Positions 34,209 through 45,126 of a stretch of 64,000 nucleotides of DNA are shown piece by piece; position 1 is the first letter of the stretch, and each line of letters opens with the position of its first letter. The stretch is from Hymenopellis radicata (taxonomy: Eukaryota > Basidiomycota > Agaricomycetes > Agaricales > Physalacriaceae), in contig JADNRX010000054.1 of NCBI GenBank assembly GCA_015501595.1, forward strand, positions 62,001 to 126,000, given 5' to 3'. The position numbers and the translations under genes are program-made. The notes beneath the pieces were generated by a model. That model was not told the DNA's origin and made no database searches. It saw only the letters and a program-made list of their open reading frames with translations.

Positions 34209-35668
34209 ATGTCGCAGTTCGTCATCCCGAAGACTCAAACTGTCGCTCTTGTCGAGAAGAGCGGCGGAACCATCGTCATGAAGAATGACTGGCCCGTCAA
34301 GCAGCAATCGGAGCTTGCGCCTGGGGAGTGCCTTGTCAAGATTGACGCTACTGGTACGTTATCGTGCTTCACCATTGACGTGGGACTCACTTGCCTCTTA
34401 TTATAGGCTGCTGCCACACTGATCTCCACGCCGCTTTGGGTGATTGGCCATTGAAGGCTAAATCACCCCTCATTGGCGGCCACGAAGGTAAGCTGAATTA
34501 GGTTCTGGAGAGAATGAGATGGGTAATTTACACGGGTCACGGAAGGTGTTGGGATTATCGTCGCTATCGGGAGCAACACTGCGCACTCCCCAGTGAAGAT
34601 TGGCGATCGCGTCGGTATCAAATGGCTCGCAGATTCCTGCTTGAACTGCGAGGCCTGTCGCAATGGCCGCGAGCAGAGTACGTCGTATATCCTTCACGTA
34701 TACTACTTTGCTGATTTGTTCTACGCGTAGATTGCCCCGACGCCAAACTCAGTGGCTTCAACGTCGACGGAACCTTCTCAGAATACACCGTCTCATTCGT
34801 GAACCATGTCACTCCCATTCCCGCCAACATGCCCTCTGACGAGGCTGCCTCTATCCTGTGCGCTGTACGTCAATATCTTTCTTTGCTTGGCATCATCTCA
34901 CTCTTGTTATCAGGGTGTGACTGTGTATCGCGCAATTAAATATTCCCAGACACAACATGGCGACTGGATCGTTCTCCCCGGCGCTGGAGGAGGCCTCGGT
35001 CATCTTGCAATCCAATACGCGCGCGCTCGCGGTCTGCGTGTCATCGCGATCGGTACGCGTCAACTATCCATCAACGAGTCTAGATCTAATTGTGTTCTTT
35101 ACTTAATTTAACAGACAGCGGCGAAGAAAAGAAGCAGCTCTGCTTGAAGCTCGGTGCGGAGGTCTGGATTGACTTCAAGGAGTCCAAGGACATCGTTGGT
35201 GACGTTAAGGCTGCCACGGGCGGTCTTGGCGCGCACTCTGCTGTCGTCACCACCGCGTCTCCGTCTGGATACACCCAGGCTGTCGATTACCTCCGTACTG
35301 GCGGCACCCTCATGGCAGTTGGTCTCCCAGGAGAGGCTAAGCTCGAGGCCTCCATCTTCTTCACTGTCTTCAAGGTATGTTTATCTGCAATTGCTTCGTC
35401 GATACTTGACTGAAGGGACATCTGTACAGAGTATAAGCATTCTCGGCTCATATGTTGGTAACCGTGCAGACGCGTTCGAGGCCATCGACATCGCATCGAA
35501 CGGACATGTCAAGGTCCACTTCCAGACGAAAGATCTTGCGGAGCTCCCCAAGTAAGCCTTCTTCTACGTTGTGGTCTCCTGTCACTAACACCCTCCTTTA
35601 GCGTCTACGAAGGTCTGAAGGAAGGCAAGGTCGCTGGCCGTGTGGTTTTCGACATGTGCAAGCACTAA
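34209..35668 (+). CDS. adh: Zinc-dependent alcohol dehydrogenase (Adh1-like)
   Basis: Medium-chain NAD-dependent alcohol dehydrogenase, interconverting ethanol and acetaldehyde. I start it at ATG 34209 ([14 protein letters not shown]), because fungal cytosolic ADHs begin this way and a TATA box sits at 34071. The catalytic zinc ligands are in [13 protein letters not shown] and GGHEG. The structural zinc cysteines are in [15 protein letters not shown]. The Rossmann motif is [16 protein letters not shown]. Seven short introns are inferred, and the last exon ends FDMCKH with TAA at 35666-35668. Length, about 350 residues, is as usual and no breaks are seen. An upstream in-frame ATG at 34077 would add a Ser/Arg/Thr-rich presequence like that of mitochondrial ADH3; see findings. 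Confidence 0.93.
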
Positions 35669-36023
35669 GATTTCTCCCTTTAATGCCTCTTCATGGACAA
35701 AAAGCATTGTATGTAGGATACCAAAATTGGGAAGTATAGTAGAAAGTAGTCAATAATGATCATAGCGTATCTTTGGTTCAACGCGATACGATGAATGGAG
35801 AACAACAGTCTTGTGGGCAAGCAAGATGATCTTGCAGCACGGTTAGCCGGCCGGGCGGGCTGGGCAACAGTGGCGGTTACTGTATTGCGATCAGGAGTGG
35901 TGCCAGATCGCCGGCCACAAGTGTGCTGTTTGTTACCTGTATTGAATAATAAATATTCTCGCCGCTCGGTTAAAAAGCGCAAAAACTGGAAGAGAAAAAA
36001 AATGGAGTAAGGCACTCAAGCGA
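35669..36023. other. 3' flank of adh and spacer to tRNA-Gly
   Basis: No gene seen. AT-rich 3' region. Confidence 0.4.
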
Positions 36024-36115
36024 TGCATTAAGGGGGAATCGAACCCCCGGCGGGTCGAAGAGTCACGCCAATTCGATAATGGCAACGACCCAGGTTACCA
36101 CTACCCCATTAATGC
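36024..36115 (-). tRNA. tRNA-Gly(GCC) with a 21-nt intron
   Basis: Read on the minus strand, all cloverleaf parts are present. The acceptor stem GCATTAA pairs with TTAATGC, with discriminator A. The D arm is GGGT/ACCT with loop AGTGGTA. The anticodon stem is GGTCG/CGACC, and the T arm is GGGGG-TTCGATT-CCCCC. The loop reads TT-GCC-A, then a 21-nt intron one base 3' of the anticodon, at the canonical position. The mature length is 71 nt. Residual doubt is only about the exact intron borders. Confidence 0.93.
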
Positions 36116-36478
36116 ATACCTGCACTCGAACTACTCACATCTCGACGTCAATTCGTTCCAGAGAGTTTGTTAAACTCTCTCCCTTTATCCCTCGACAACT
36201 CGTCTGTGCCCGGATCTATCAGCTATAGCGGCGCTTCATCCTACACCTAATGCTTTCATTCTATAAGTTTCGCATACACGCCCCACTGCAGAAGAAATCA
36301 GGCGACATCGCCCCTGCTACGTTAATTTTACACTCCAAGGTCAACTCTATGGCGATGGATCTTCACTGCACTGCCAAATGGTCGGCGACAACGGTGGCAT
36401 CGGATCCTACGGTCATTAAGCCTCGTGGAGGTGGACTTTTACTCGAGCTGGCCTCCTACTAGTCTCTTTCACCATCCG
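36116..36478. other. Intergenic, nothing recognised
   Basis: 5' flank of the Cys-rich secreted protein gene and of the tRNA. Confidence 0.4.
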
Positions 36479-37389
36479 ATGTTGTCTACCTCTCCTACAT
36501 TGTTCACATTGCTCTTTTGACTACTGCTCTAGCTGCACCCGAGCCAGTCATCACTCCCGCACCCGCTGCTATCGTACCTAGGCAGCTCCCAGATGGTATG
36601 TGTGCTTCCATACACCAGATTGCGTCTAACCTAGAGGCTCAGATATCACAAGCGCGCGCGAATATCTCAGCAGCTGTCAGCGCTCATGTACAGACGACGT
36701 GCAATCTACAATCATCAGCTCCCGGCTGGCAGTCGACGAAGACGACAAGTTTTGCAACAACTACGGGAACAAGGAGGATGATGGAAATGCGTGTTATGTG
36801 AGTCGCACTGCTCTTCTTTCTCCAACATCCTTTCATCCACGAACAGTGCGGCAACCTCCTACAAGATGCTGATGCGCAGATGAAACCACTCAGAAGCTGC
36901 ATCAAAGATTCATGCACAGATATGTCGGACGAGGCCTTTACATTTCTCGGCGTAGGCAACTCGGCCAAAGTCAGCGCCTTCGTCAGGCAGCTAGCAATAA
37001 CATGTCGCCCGAGTGTCAATCTGTTCGATTTGACGTTGTTTCCTGGGGGCAGTAGTACCTCAGATGATTCGGAATCGTCGACGAGGGGTGACGAGTCGAC
37101 GACGCGGGTGTCGTCAAGTTCGAGGGTATCGTCTTCCAGCGTGTCGTCGCCTACATCCAGATCGACATCAGCATCGGCGTCGTCAGCATCGGCCACGGAG
37201 TCGTCGGACTCCGCGACCAACATCCTGATGGCACTGCCTGACACTGCTTTTGTTGCAACGCTTCGTATGCGGCTTGATCATGGCGGTAACGGTCTATGCG
37301 TTATGATCTTTGATCGCGTTTCCATCATGTTCCTTGCGCTGGCAGTGTACAGTAGGGCATCTTCATCCATATTACCTGTGACTACATGA
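36479..37389 (+). CDS. Secreted Cys-rich, Ser/Thr-rich protein, probably cell-wall or GPI-anchored
   Basis: ATG 36479 opens MLSTSPTLFTLLF, and the frame is lost in the run of four T at 36515-36518. One more T would continue as TTALAAPEPVITPAPAA, making a good signal peptide. An intron (about 36597-36642) joins RQLPD to DITSAREYLSSCQRSC. The cysteine-rich domain continues DDKFCNNYGN...NACY, a second intron (about 36798-36846), then CGNLL...CIKDSC...ITC, eight Cys in all. A Ser/Thr-rich region (about 37050-37220) suits O-mannosylation. Near 37265 a shift to the +1 frame would give a hydrophobic end (VCGLIMAVTVYAL) typical of a GPI signal, while the unbroken frame runs to 37389 without one. The function is unknown. 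Confidence 0.6.
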
Positions 37390-37463
37390 TTTTGGCCGAA
37401 TATCAGAACCGATTTCCGAGATAGCAAAACTGTTCCTTTTATTCAATTGTTCGTATTCAGCAA

Positions 37464-38118
37464 TCACAAAATTCTTAACCTGCGACTGGAGGCGCGACTT
37501 TCCTCCGCCTTGGGGAACGTCACGGACAAGACGCCATCCTTGAGAGCGGCTTTAATCTCTTTGTCCTAAATCATACAGTCAATCGACGCGTTCTCGAAGA
37601 TACACTCTCAAAGGATTTACTTACCTTAACGCCCTTTGGCACCTTTATAGTCCTTTCAAACCGCCGTACCTTCGCTCACGTAGAGCGTACTCCTTTTCGT
37701 CGTTCGTGTCTGAAGAGGATTTAGTCTCTCCAGAGATGGTAAGCCACCCATCGTCCCTAATGTCGATGCGAAGATCTTCTCTCCTGAGGCCGGGAACCTC
37801 AAGCGTGGCTGTGGCTGTCTTTCTCTTGGTATCTTCGTGTACGTCCATTCTAAGAAAAGTTTTCAGCAATTCGTCGCAGGTCTAAGGACGGATTGCGTAC
37901 CTGGGCTGCACGATATATGACGCAGCATTTCCTGGACCGTCAAGCAGCCGCTCAGGATTCTCAAAAGCCCGATCCACACCTCCGAAGAAGCGATCCATGT
38001 TGTAGAATGGGTCATAGTATGACGAATAGCGTGTTGGAGAACGATCCGCGTCTCCATCTATCTCGGCCGTGGCAGGTGGCCGACTGCCACAGAAGTATTC
38101 GAGGTGTGCTGGGATCAT
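37464..38118 (-). CDS. hsp20: Small heat shock protein (Hsp20, alpha-crystallin domain), with one frameshift
   Basis: ATP-independent holdase chaperone. The first exon contains YYDPFYNMDRFF and RAFENPERLL. An intron near 37855-37905 leads to MDVHEDTKRKTATATLEVPG, then LRREDLRIDIRDDGWLTISG and YALRERRYG, the core of the alpha-crystallin domain. Near 37661 one base is missing, because FERTIKVPKGVK follows in another frame. A second intron (about 37568-37625) joins it to DKEIKAALKDGVLSVTFPKA and the stop at 37464-37466. The start is uncertain: Met at 38118 is used, but 37999 (MDRFF) or an upstream exon are possible. It is divergent to HSBP1. Confidence 0.75.
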
Positions 38119-38829
38119 GAGCCCCGCCAAGGCAAGCGCGTTGAAGTGGCGGCAGAGATAGTGGAACATTTCGCTGGGGGTCAAAAGGGAAGCGAAAGAG
38201 AGCTTTGGAGGGACACGTTGGTTGTATGTGGTCAATGTTCTCTGCCAAATATTTACGGTACGGTCAGCTGCCATCAGTTCTTTGATAAATAGTTCCCATA
38301 AGTTGTCCAAATGCGTGCCATGTAGAATTCGTGTAGCGGTTGGTGGGGCTCACGTCGTTTAACAGGTCGAAGAGGTGGAAGGAGAGGAAGACAAGAAAGT
38401 AGAAGGACTGATCCAGTATGAACGTCATGAAAGATTTGTGGGAGTTATTGACCTAGGAGTCCAGTGAAAACTGTACAGGATGACCATGTAATTTACCGTT
38501 TTGGGATGGTTGGAAAGTGCGAACCTGCGCCTTCGTGGAGACTGACTGCCTTCATGCCGGGGTGTAGGATTGCGCGGTACGGCTGGCGATTTGAATCCTT
38601 GTGGCAGTTTCGCAAACAGTTTCGAATACCCCACAGCTTCTTTTATATATCTTGGTGGTCCGGGGATCTACTTGATTGTGAAAACGTAATAATTTGAGAT
38701 CATACGTACCGCTGCTCGAACGTCCACAGAACATCTGAACAAGATTCGTTTGCGAGACCGTCGGCCCGGTTCCGCAAAAGCTCCGAGGCAGCACAGCCAC
38801 CCGATACCCCTTGTCTTGCAACCACCACC
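38119..38829. other. Intergenic region between divergent Hsp20 and HSBP1
   Basis: Likely holds the promoters of both genes. I looked for arrays of alternating GAA/TTC with the 2-nt spacing of a heat shock element and found none that was convincing. Confidence 0.4.
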
Positions 38830-39283
38830 ATGTCCACCGCCCTCCCTTTGAAGACGCCGACCAAGGCTCAAGAAAAGGAGAAAGAGGCAGAGAAAGATGT
38901 CAACGTCACGCCAAAGCAAGCATCAGCGGTTCCAGGAATGAAAGTGAAGGAAATCTCCAGCCCGCACGAGTTGACTGCATTTGTGCGTCCACTTTATGGA
39001 ATTTCCTTGCATTCGCGTCTAAAACGCGCTTTCCCTAGGTCGAGACGCTGTTGGAGCAGCTGGATAGCAAGTTTGACGAAATGTCTACGCAGATTTTGGA
39101 CCGCAGTGCGTGCAGCTACTCTCTTACACATGTCTTGGAAATGCTTATCGCCTTCCAGTGTCCCAAATGTCGACTCGGGTAGACGCGCTGGAAGCTTCCA
39201 TTCAGGATATAATAAACGGCGATATATCCCCAACCATGCCTACGTCGCCTATCAGAAGGAGTGGCAGCGATAATGGTATTTAG
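38830..39283 (+). CDS. HSBP1: Heat shock factor binding protein 1 (HSBP1)
   Basis: Small coiled-coil protein that, in animals, binds the trimerisation domain of heat shock factor and damps the heat shock response. ATG 38830 is followed by a Lys/Glu-rich leader and exon 1 ends at 38982 (...HELTAF). Exon 2 starts at 39039 with VETLLEQLDSKFDEMSTQIL. A 51-nt intron splits the Met codon before SQMSTRVDALEASIQDIING, which is the invariant HSBP1 heptad region. The end is SPTMPTSPIRRSGSDNGI with TAG at 39281-39283. The frame is intact. Confidence 0.92.
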
Positions 39284-39768
39284 TGTTAGTAATGGAAGCG
39301 ATATAGTTCGGCGTGGTGAGTCTTCCAAATATATGCGCATTTCTTTAGCTGACGACTCGTATACTCCCATAGTAGTACCCGACGCGACATATGTTTGTAG
39401 ATCGACCGGAATTTAATGTTGTACATCCACCCCAGCCCCCTGAGCCTTGCTTTCAACATTTCAAAATTGTTTTGCTCTTCAATTAACCGCATTGCGATAT
39501 TCAATCTGCGAATTGTTTGGCCAGATTAGTAAGTTCCTATCTTGCCACTGCTTCACGCGCTTAACCATCATAGAAAAGACATTGCTCCCCGAACCGTTTT
39601 CGTCAAAACTAGTAGGTCGTTCTTGTTTGCTTTTACGCGTCTGATTTAAAAGGGATACTCATCTTGATATCAGGCTCGCTACCAACATCGGATTTTTACG
39701 AAGAGAGTAAGGTTCAATGTTCGTGTTAGATAACATCTGAATTTCTGACTATTATCAACAGAATCGCT
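39284..39768. other. Intergenic, convergent 3' ends
   Basis: Lies between HSBP1 (plus) and the acidic protein gene (minus). No ORF of note. Confidence 0.4.
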
Positions 39769-42466
39769 TTACGAATCGACTGCGTCGGTTGTCCAGAAGC
39801 TTCCCTTGATGCTACCGGCATAGTACACATTGTCCGAAATGTCTGTGAAGGTCACGGTCATGGAATCAGTATCGAAACTCGTTTCGTTCTGTAAAGCTTA
39901 TGGTTAACACCACATATAAGCATCGGAAACGGAAAACTTACATGGCTCCCACCGCCGTCGCCGTTGACACAGATGAAGAAGAAGCAAGAGCCCGCAGTGG
40001 CCTGTGTCTCCTGGAACTTGCTGTACGCCTCCTGGTTGCTGAAGGTGAATTTGAAGGAAGGGCGGTAGATGATGACGGCGAGATCAGAGTATTCCGCGGC
40101 TGGGCCAGGCTTGTCGCTGGTACCCATCCATTTGTCGAAGACCGTCTTGGCTTTGGCGTTGCGCTCCTTGTCGCGGTCCTCCGAGGAGTCGTCCCCGCCA
40201 TCGCTGTCATCCCCACTACCACTGTCATCGCCAGTATCCTTATCATCGCTCCCAGTATCCTTATCCTCGCCGTCGCTCCCAGTATCCTCATCGTCGCTGC
40301 CCGTATCCTCATCGTCGCTGCCCGTATCCTCATCGTCGCTCCCAGTATCCTCGCCGTCGCTCCCAGTCCTCGCCGTCGCTCCAGTATCCTCATCGTCGCT
40401 GCCCGTATCCTCATCGTCGCTGCCCGTATCCTCATCGTCGCTCCCAGTATCCTCGCCGTCGCTCCCAGTATCCTCATCGTCGCTGCCCGTATCCTCATCG
40501 TCGCTCCCAGTATCCTCGCCGTCGCCCTCGCTCTCGGTATCCTCATCCTCACTACCGGTATCTTCATTGTCACTGCTAGTATCGTCATCGTCGGTAGCAG
40601 TGTCGTCGTCGTCGGTGGTGGTGTCGTCGTCGTCCTCAGTAGGAGCATCACGCCTCCGCTGTATGATCTTGACGGTGCCCTTGCCAAGGTCCCTTTTCGC
40701 GTTAACACCATCCAGATTAGCGACCGCGCTCGCCGTCCGACCACCGTCCCACCAAATACCCCTCTGGACCTTGATGGTTGTCCCAAACCACTCAGCCTCC
40801 ATATTTGCCACCTTCAGGTTGACATGTGTCTCCTTGGTACTGGTGCTGCTGCCCACATTGATGCTGAACTTGCTGAACCCCAAGGAGATCCCACCGCCGC
40901 CGTTGTCCTGGTCGCTGGTTGTCTTGCCGCTGGAGTCTTTCGAGTTGTACTGGAACTTTTGGCTCTTGGAGTTAGCGCGCCATGAGGCGACTGTGCCACG
41001 GATACCTGGGAGATCGTAGTAGGCGACAAGGTTACCGCCAGCGTGGGTACCGTCGAGCGCGTCGCCAGTGCCCTTGCCCAGCTTCATCGTGAGGCCAGGG
41101 ACACTCGCGCTACCGGGATCGGTGAGGGGAATGATGTTGTTGGCGGCGGAGGAGAATATGGCGAAGTCCTTTCCATACACCTGGCGCGAGACCTGGTTGT
41201 ACACGTTATTGGCGAGCTGGCACTTCTTCCTGGCATCACGGTACTCCGCGTTGCCGGTCGTCACCCAAGTGACGAAGGCCTGGTCTTTGGAGGGGTCGCC
41301 GTTGACGTGCTTTTTCTTCGCGTCCCAGTACTGTTTGATGGCCGTGTCCAACGCCGCGTTGAGCTTTGTCGTGCAGAAGGTGGTCTGGTCGTGGACGGCT
41401 TTGTCGAGTTTCTTCTGGTCCGCTTCGGATGCTGCAGCGCTGGAGAAGATGTCGGATATGTCTTGGACGAAGGAGACGTATTGGTCGGAGAAGAAGTTTA
41501 TGTGGTCGGATTCTAGCCAGGATAAGCGGTCGAGGAGCTGGAAGACGTCGTTGTTGGCGAGCGCGACGGCGGCGGAGTCTTTGCCCGACGGAGAGGAGGC
41601 TTCGCCACCATCACCTTTGTCTGAACCATCGTCTCCACTTTCGTCTCCAGTGTCGTCTCCTGTGTCGTCTCCTGTGTCCTCGCCGTCGCTTGTCGAGTCG
41701 TCATCGTCACTAGTCGAGTCATCATCACTGGATGAGTCCTCGTCGCCACTTGATCCTCGTCACCACTTGAATCCTCGTCACCACTTGAATCCTCGTCGCC
41801 TCCTGCATCCCCATCGTCGTCTTGCCGCTTGCGCATGACAGATCGTTTGCGCCTGGCAGCTGAGTCGTCACTAGTATCGTCCTTCCCGCTGGTGTCATCG
41901 TCGCCGCTAGTGTCATCGTCGCCGCTGGTGTCATCGCCACCACTGGTATCGTCGTCGCCGCCGCTATCATCCTCACCACTGCTATCATCCCCGCCACTAG
42001 AATCATCCCCACCACTAGAATCATCCCCGCTGCTATCATCGTCTCCGCCGCCCATGATATCGTTGTCCGCATCCTCATCATCTTCTTCTGGCTCGACGTC
42101 CAGCCCCTTGGTATCAACCTGAATCCCTATCCACGCGTTCTCCGCCATGAAGTCTCCTTTTGCGTGCTGCATGCTGAGGAACTTGACCATAGCACCGTTC
42201 ATAAAGTCTTCGATAGATTTCTCATTGTCCTCTGAGTCGGCGTCACCGCCATCACCGCCGTCGCCATCGTCACGGCGGCTCGGGGCGAAAGGAGAGCCAA
42301 TGTTGATCTTGTCGCCCATCGCGCGGTTGTGGAAAGGCGAACCAATGTCGAATTCACGCGCATTGTTGTTGCGTCGGCTCCAGGGAGGAGGCCAGAGAGC
42401 AGCGCCATTGACTGTGGAGAGGGAGACGGCGACCAGGATAAGTTGAAAGAGGGTTTGTTTATGCAT
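39769..42466 (-). CDS. Acidic secreted protein with heptapeptide repeats, paralogue 2
   Basis: ATG 42466 starts a signal peptide (MHKQTLFQLILVAVSLSTVN). Next come SPFAPSRRDDGDGG, a Gly/Asp/Ser/Thr repeat region (DDSSGGDD, DDTSGDD; about 41840-42060) and a basic cluster RRKRSVMRKR that could be a processing site. A globular part follows, including DQYVSFVQDISDIFSS, NAEYRDARKKCQLANNVYNQ and ISLGFSKFSINVGSS. Then comes an Asp/Ser/Thr heptad array (40230-40570), FDKWMGTSDKPGPAAEYSD and FFFICVNGDGGGSH. An intron (about 39898-39940) leads to the last exon ending SIKGSFWTTDAVDS, with stop 39769-39771. A missing base near 41752 (one GATTCA unit reads GATCA) breaks the frame. A 2-nt and a 1-nt loss near 40368-40382 compensate each other. 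The function is unknown. Confidence 0.65.
40230..40570 (-). repeat. 21-bp coding minisatellite (SDDEDTG heptads)
   Basis: About fifteen 21-bp units encode S-D-[DG]-E-D-T-G. Units alternate between SDDEDTG and SDGEDTG, which suggests unequal exchange of higher-order blocks. Two neighbouring units carry the compensating 2-nt and 1-nt losses, so one heptad reads out of frame. Confidence 0.9.
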
Positions 42467-42819
42467 CTATGAAGCGGCTAGTCGTTAGGGAACTGAGGTC
42501 GAAATACCGAACACGGACAACTCACTGTTACCGACCAGCGGGGCGACCTGCGCGTATGTGTGGACGTGGAATCGCTTGGAGCACGGCCTGCGTGTGGGGA
42601 CATTCATCTCGGCTAGAGATAAGTATATAAGAGATGGCAGTGGGTTGGGTTGGGATGATACTGCCCGAGATTTGCGGACAACCGGCACGCAGCTCAAAAT
42701 AACGACCTCGATACTATTATCGTAGGAGTATGCATGCAGCAACGTGTGGATGCGATGCTTGTCAGTCTTCATCTCTACTCAACCCGAAAGTGACCTGTAT
42801 AATCTGACAATACATAGTT

Positions 42820-43053
42820 ATGGAAACCGCACGACGTATCAGGAATGAATGGGCGTCGATGGGCGCTATACTCTCCTCCGGGCAGCACGGAGCTCGCGGG
42901 GTGGTGGTTAAGTACCCGGTTGGATACAGGGCTCGGGCTAACGATATGGAGACGATCATCATCAAGTGTGGCGGTGCGGAATATCTAACATCTCAGGTCG
43001 GTGGATTGATGGTGACGCATGATGGTATACTCGAGAATCGGATGGTCGTCTGA
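42820..43053 (+). CDS. Hypothetical small ORF
   Basis: 77 codons from ATG, with GARGVVVKYPVGYRARANDM in the middle. It lies in the 761-bp gap between two divergent genes, so it may be promoter sequence. No family is recognised. Confidence 0.2.
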   Translation: METARRIRNEWASMGAILSSGQHGARGVVVKYPVGYRARANDMETIIIKCGGAEYLTSQVGGLMVTHDGILENRMVV

Positions 43054-43226
43054 GGATTCGCCGAGTTGTAACTGGACAATGATATCCCATTGTGTTACCC
43101 TCTTAGCTTAGTCATCAACACACCTTGGGAATGTGGTAAGTCACTTTTACAACTAGTGCAACTCCGTCTTACTCAAGTTCAGGAAAAGGCTGCTACTCAT
43201 AGTTCGGCATTTATATAACGTTCAAT

Positions 43227-45126
43227 ATGCCACAAATGTCACCTCTTGGGGGAAGCGAAGAATCCGTATCGCCTGCGCCGTGTATGGCTCAGACAGGTCT
43301 TCTTTCTAAGCTTTTCTCCTCTAACTCTCACTGCCAGTATGCCGATGCCGATGACGACCACCCTAAAGCCCTACTCATTGTCCCCATCTTGGCCGTCTTC
43401 TTGACGCTGCATTTCATATTTTCGGCCAACGGTCAACCTGGGAACTTCTATCAAATAACCAAATCCCGCACTGAGTCACAGGAAGTCGTCAGCCATGCGC
43501 CCAAGATCACGATGGTTATCGTCCTGCATGAACCGAACCGCGTGCTACACTACTTCCCCGACTTTTTTCGCTTCGGTGGGCGCGAATCCGGACGTGTCGC
43601 TGTTATTGGTCAAATATCATCGGACGCCGGAGCATGGAGCAGAGTGCTTTGACCTTCCCGGGCAGGCGGCGACTGTGAATGTCAAGGAGGTGTGTTTGAG
43701 CTTTGAAAAGTATTGGGATATGCACGCGGAGTGGCTGTGTGGGAGATGGGGCGGATGTGCTGATGGTGGAGGTATCTCGGGCAAGGAGCATGTGAAGGCG
43801 AAGATGAAGGACAGGGCTAATGGTGATTTCGTGAGTCGGGTGTTTACCTAAATTGCCTGCTCCAAATCGTTGCTGATATGCGCTGTTTCTTTGCAGTACA
43901 ACGGTTTCTTCCGTCCATTCAGAGCCTCTATATTCTCGGCGTGGATTGATCCTTCTACGCCAATCTGGGGAGCTTCCGATGTAGACGAAATGTGGGGCAG
44001 GTGCGCACGCTGTCGTTCTTGGGCATTCTATATACGTATTAATTATGTTTCTTCGTTACCGCAGTTTTGACCGAACGTGTATGGGCGCTCGATCTCGCTG
44101 TTGACGTTTCTAATATTCTCATGCTAGTTCCATGGGATATCGCACCTCAGTTCGACGTCCTCGTTCCGACAGCCCCAAGTTGGGCGGACGACATTTTGGT
44201 TTTTACTCCCGGACACATGATGTTCTACCGACACTCCGACGACGTGGTCCGCGAGCTCATGAACATGCCGCATGTCAGAGACATGGACAGTTTCATGCAG
44301 GACCCTTTCCTATCGCATATCAGTGGTTAGTACTTAAGCCTTTCTGATTCCCTTCAAAACGCTGATGCGTCCCATTACAGAAGAAGTCGAATGGTCGCAC
44401 TTCACGCTCCTGAATGCCAATCTCAGCTTCGTGACATTCCCTGCCATGGTCCATCAAAGTATACACGTCTCCACTCTGGATGGCGTATTTGGGTTTGATG
44501 GGGTCGATACTTCCGCCATGCGGAAGCACCAGTCCGAGGCGGACGCGCTAGTGCCTCTGTCGATGACATCGCTCGAACAGCGGAACGACCTAATCCAGGC
44601 GGTGAGGACCTGGCGGGCGACACACCAGACACGGAGTCGCGCGACCTTCTCAAGTGAGGGACAGGAATATACAGTCGCTTTGCATGACGGAGAGTTTCCC
44701 GGCGGGCTTTGGTTTCCAAAGGAGTTTTCTGTGCACTATCAACCGGACTACGGTCGCGCACCCAAGAACGATATGCGCAGATACCTGATGCGTCGGGCGC
44801 CCAACGGAGTGATTGTGCAGCGAGTCGAGCCGATGCCACCGGCGCATATCCAAGTGGCTGGGGCTCAATGGACGATGGTGGAGGGTCTTTATAATCATTT
44901 TCAGTCGGAGAAGTACCAACGTGAGTTTCGTATTAAATGTGGCGTGTCGGCAGTACCTGACCGCACGTTTTTAGCGTATTGGGACCTGCCCGTGACTGCT
45001 ATTGGTACTCACGAGTATTTGTTCATGGAGAAGGAGACGGGAATTGAGATATGGGACGCACAGGGCGGCGTGACGTTTTCCAGTGTCCTGCCGGTGGATG
45101 AAGCTAATGGCGGACCTCAGATGTGA
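43227..45126 (+). CDS. Type II membrane glycosyltransferase-like protein (DUF6625-like), copy B, with one frameshift
   Basis: ATG 43227 (or an inner start after a possible intron ending near 43336) leads to a membrane anchor (ALLIVPILAVFLTLHFIF) and the domain start APKITMVIVLHEPNR. In a run of six T at 43563-43568 one T too many breaks the frame. Removing it would continue DFFASVGANPDVSLLLVKY. Further motifs are GASDVDEMWGR (DxD-like), DDILVFTPGHMMFYRH, EEVEWSHFTLLN, FPKEFSVHYQPDYG and RYLMRRAPNGV. The C-terminal end is YLFMEKETGIEIWDAQGG, with the stop at 45124-45126. Intron positions match copy A. It is the most diverged of the three copies and lies divergent to acidic protein paralogue 2. 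Confidence 0.7.

Noticed and set aside
38119..38829. Heat shock element between Hsp20 and HSBP1
   Set aside because: Isolated GAA and TTC triplets occur, but not in the alternating 5-bp phase needed.
39900..40985. 361-codon plus-strand ORF rich in Ile/Val/Ala
   Set aside because: Reverse reading of the 21-bp acidic repeat. Such repeats are open in several frames.
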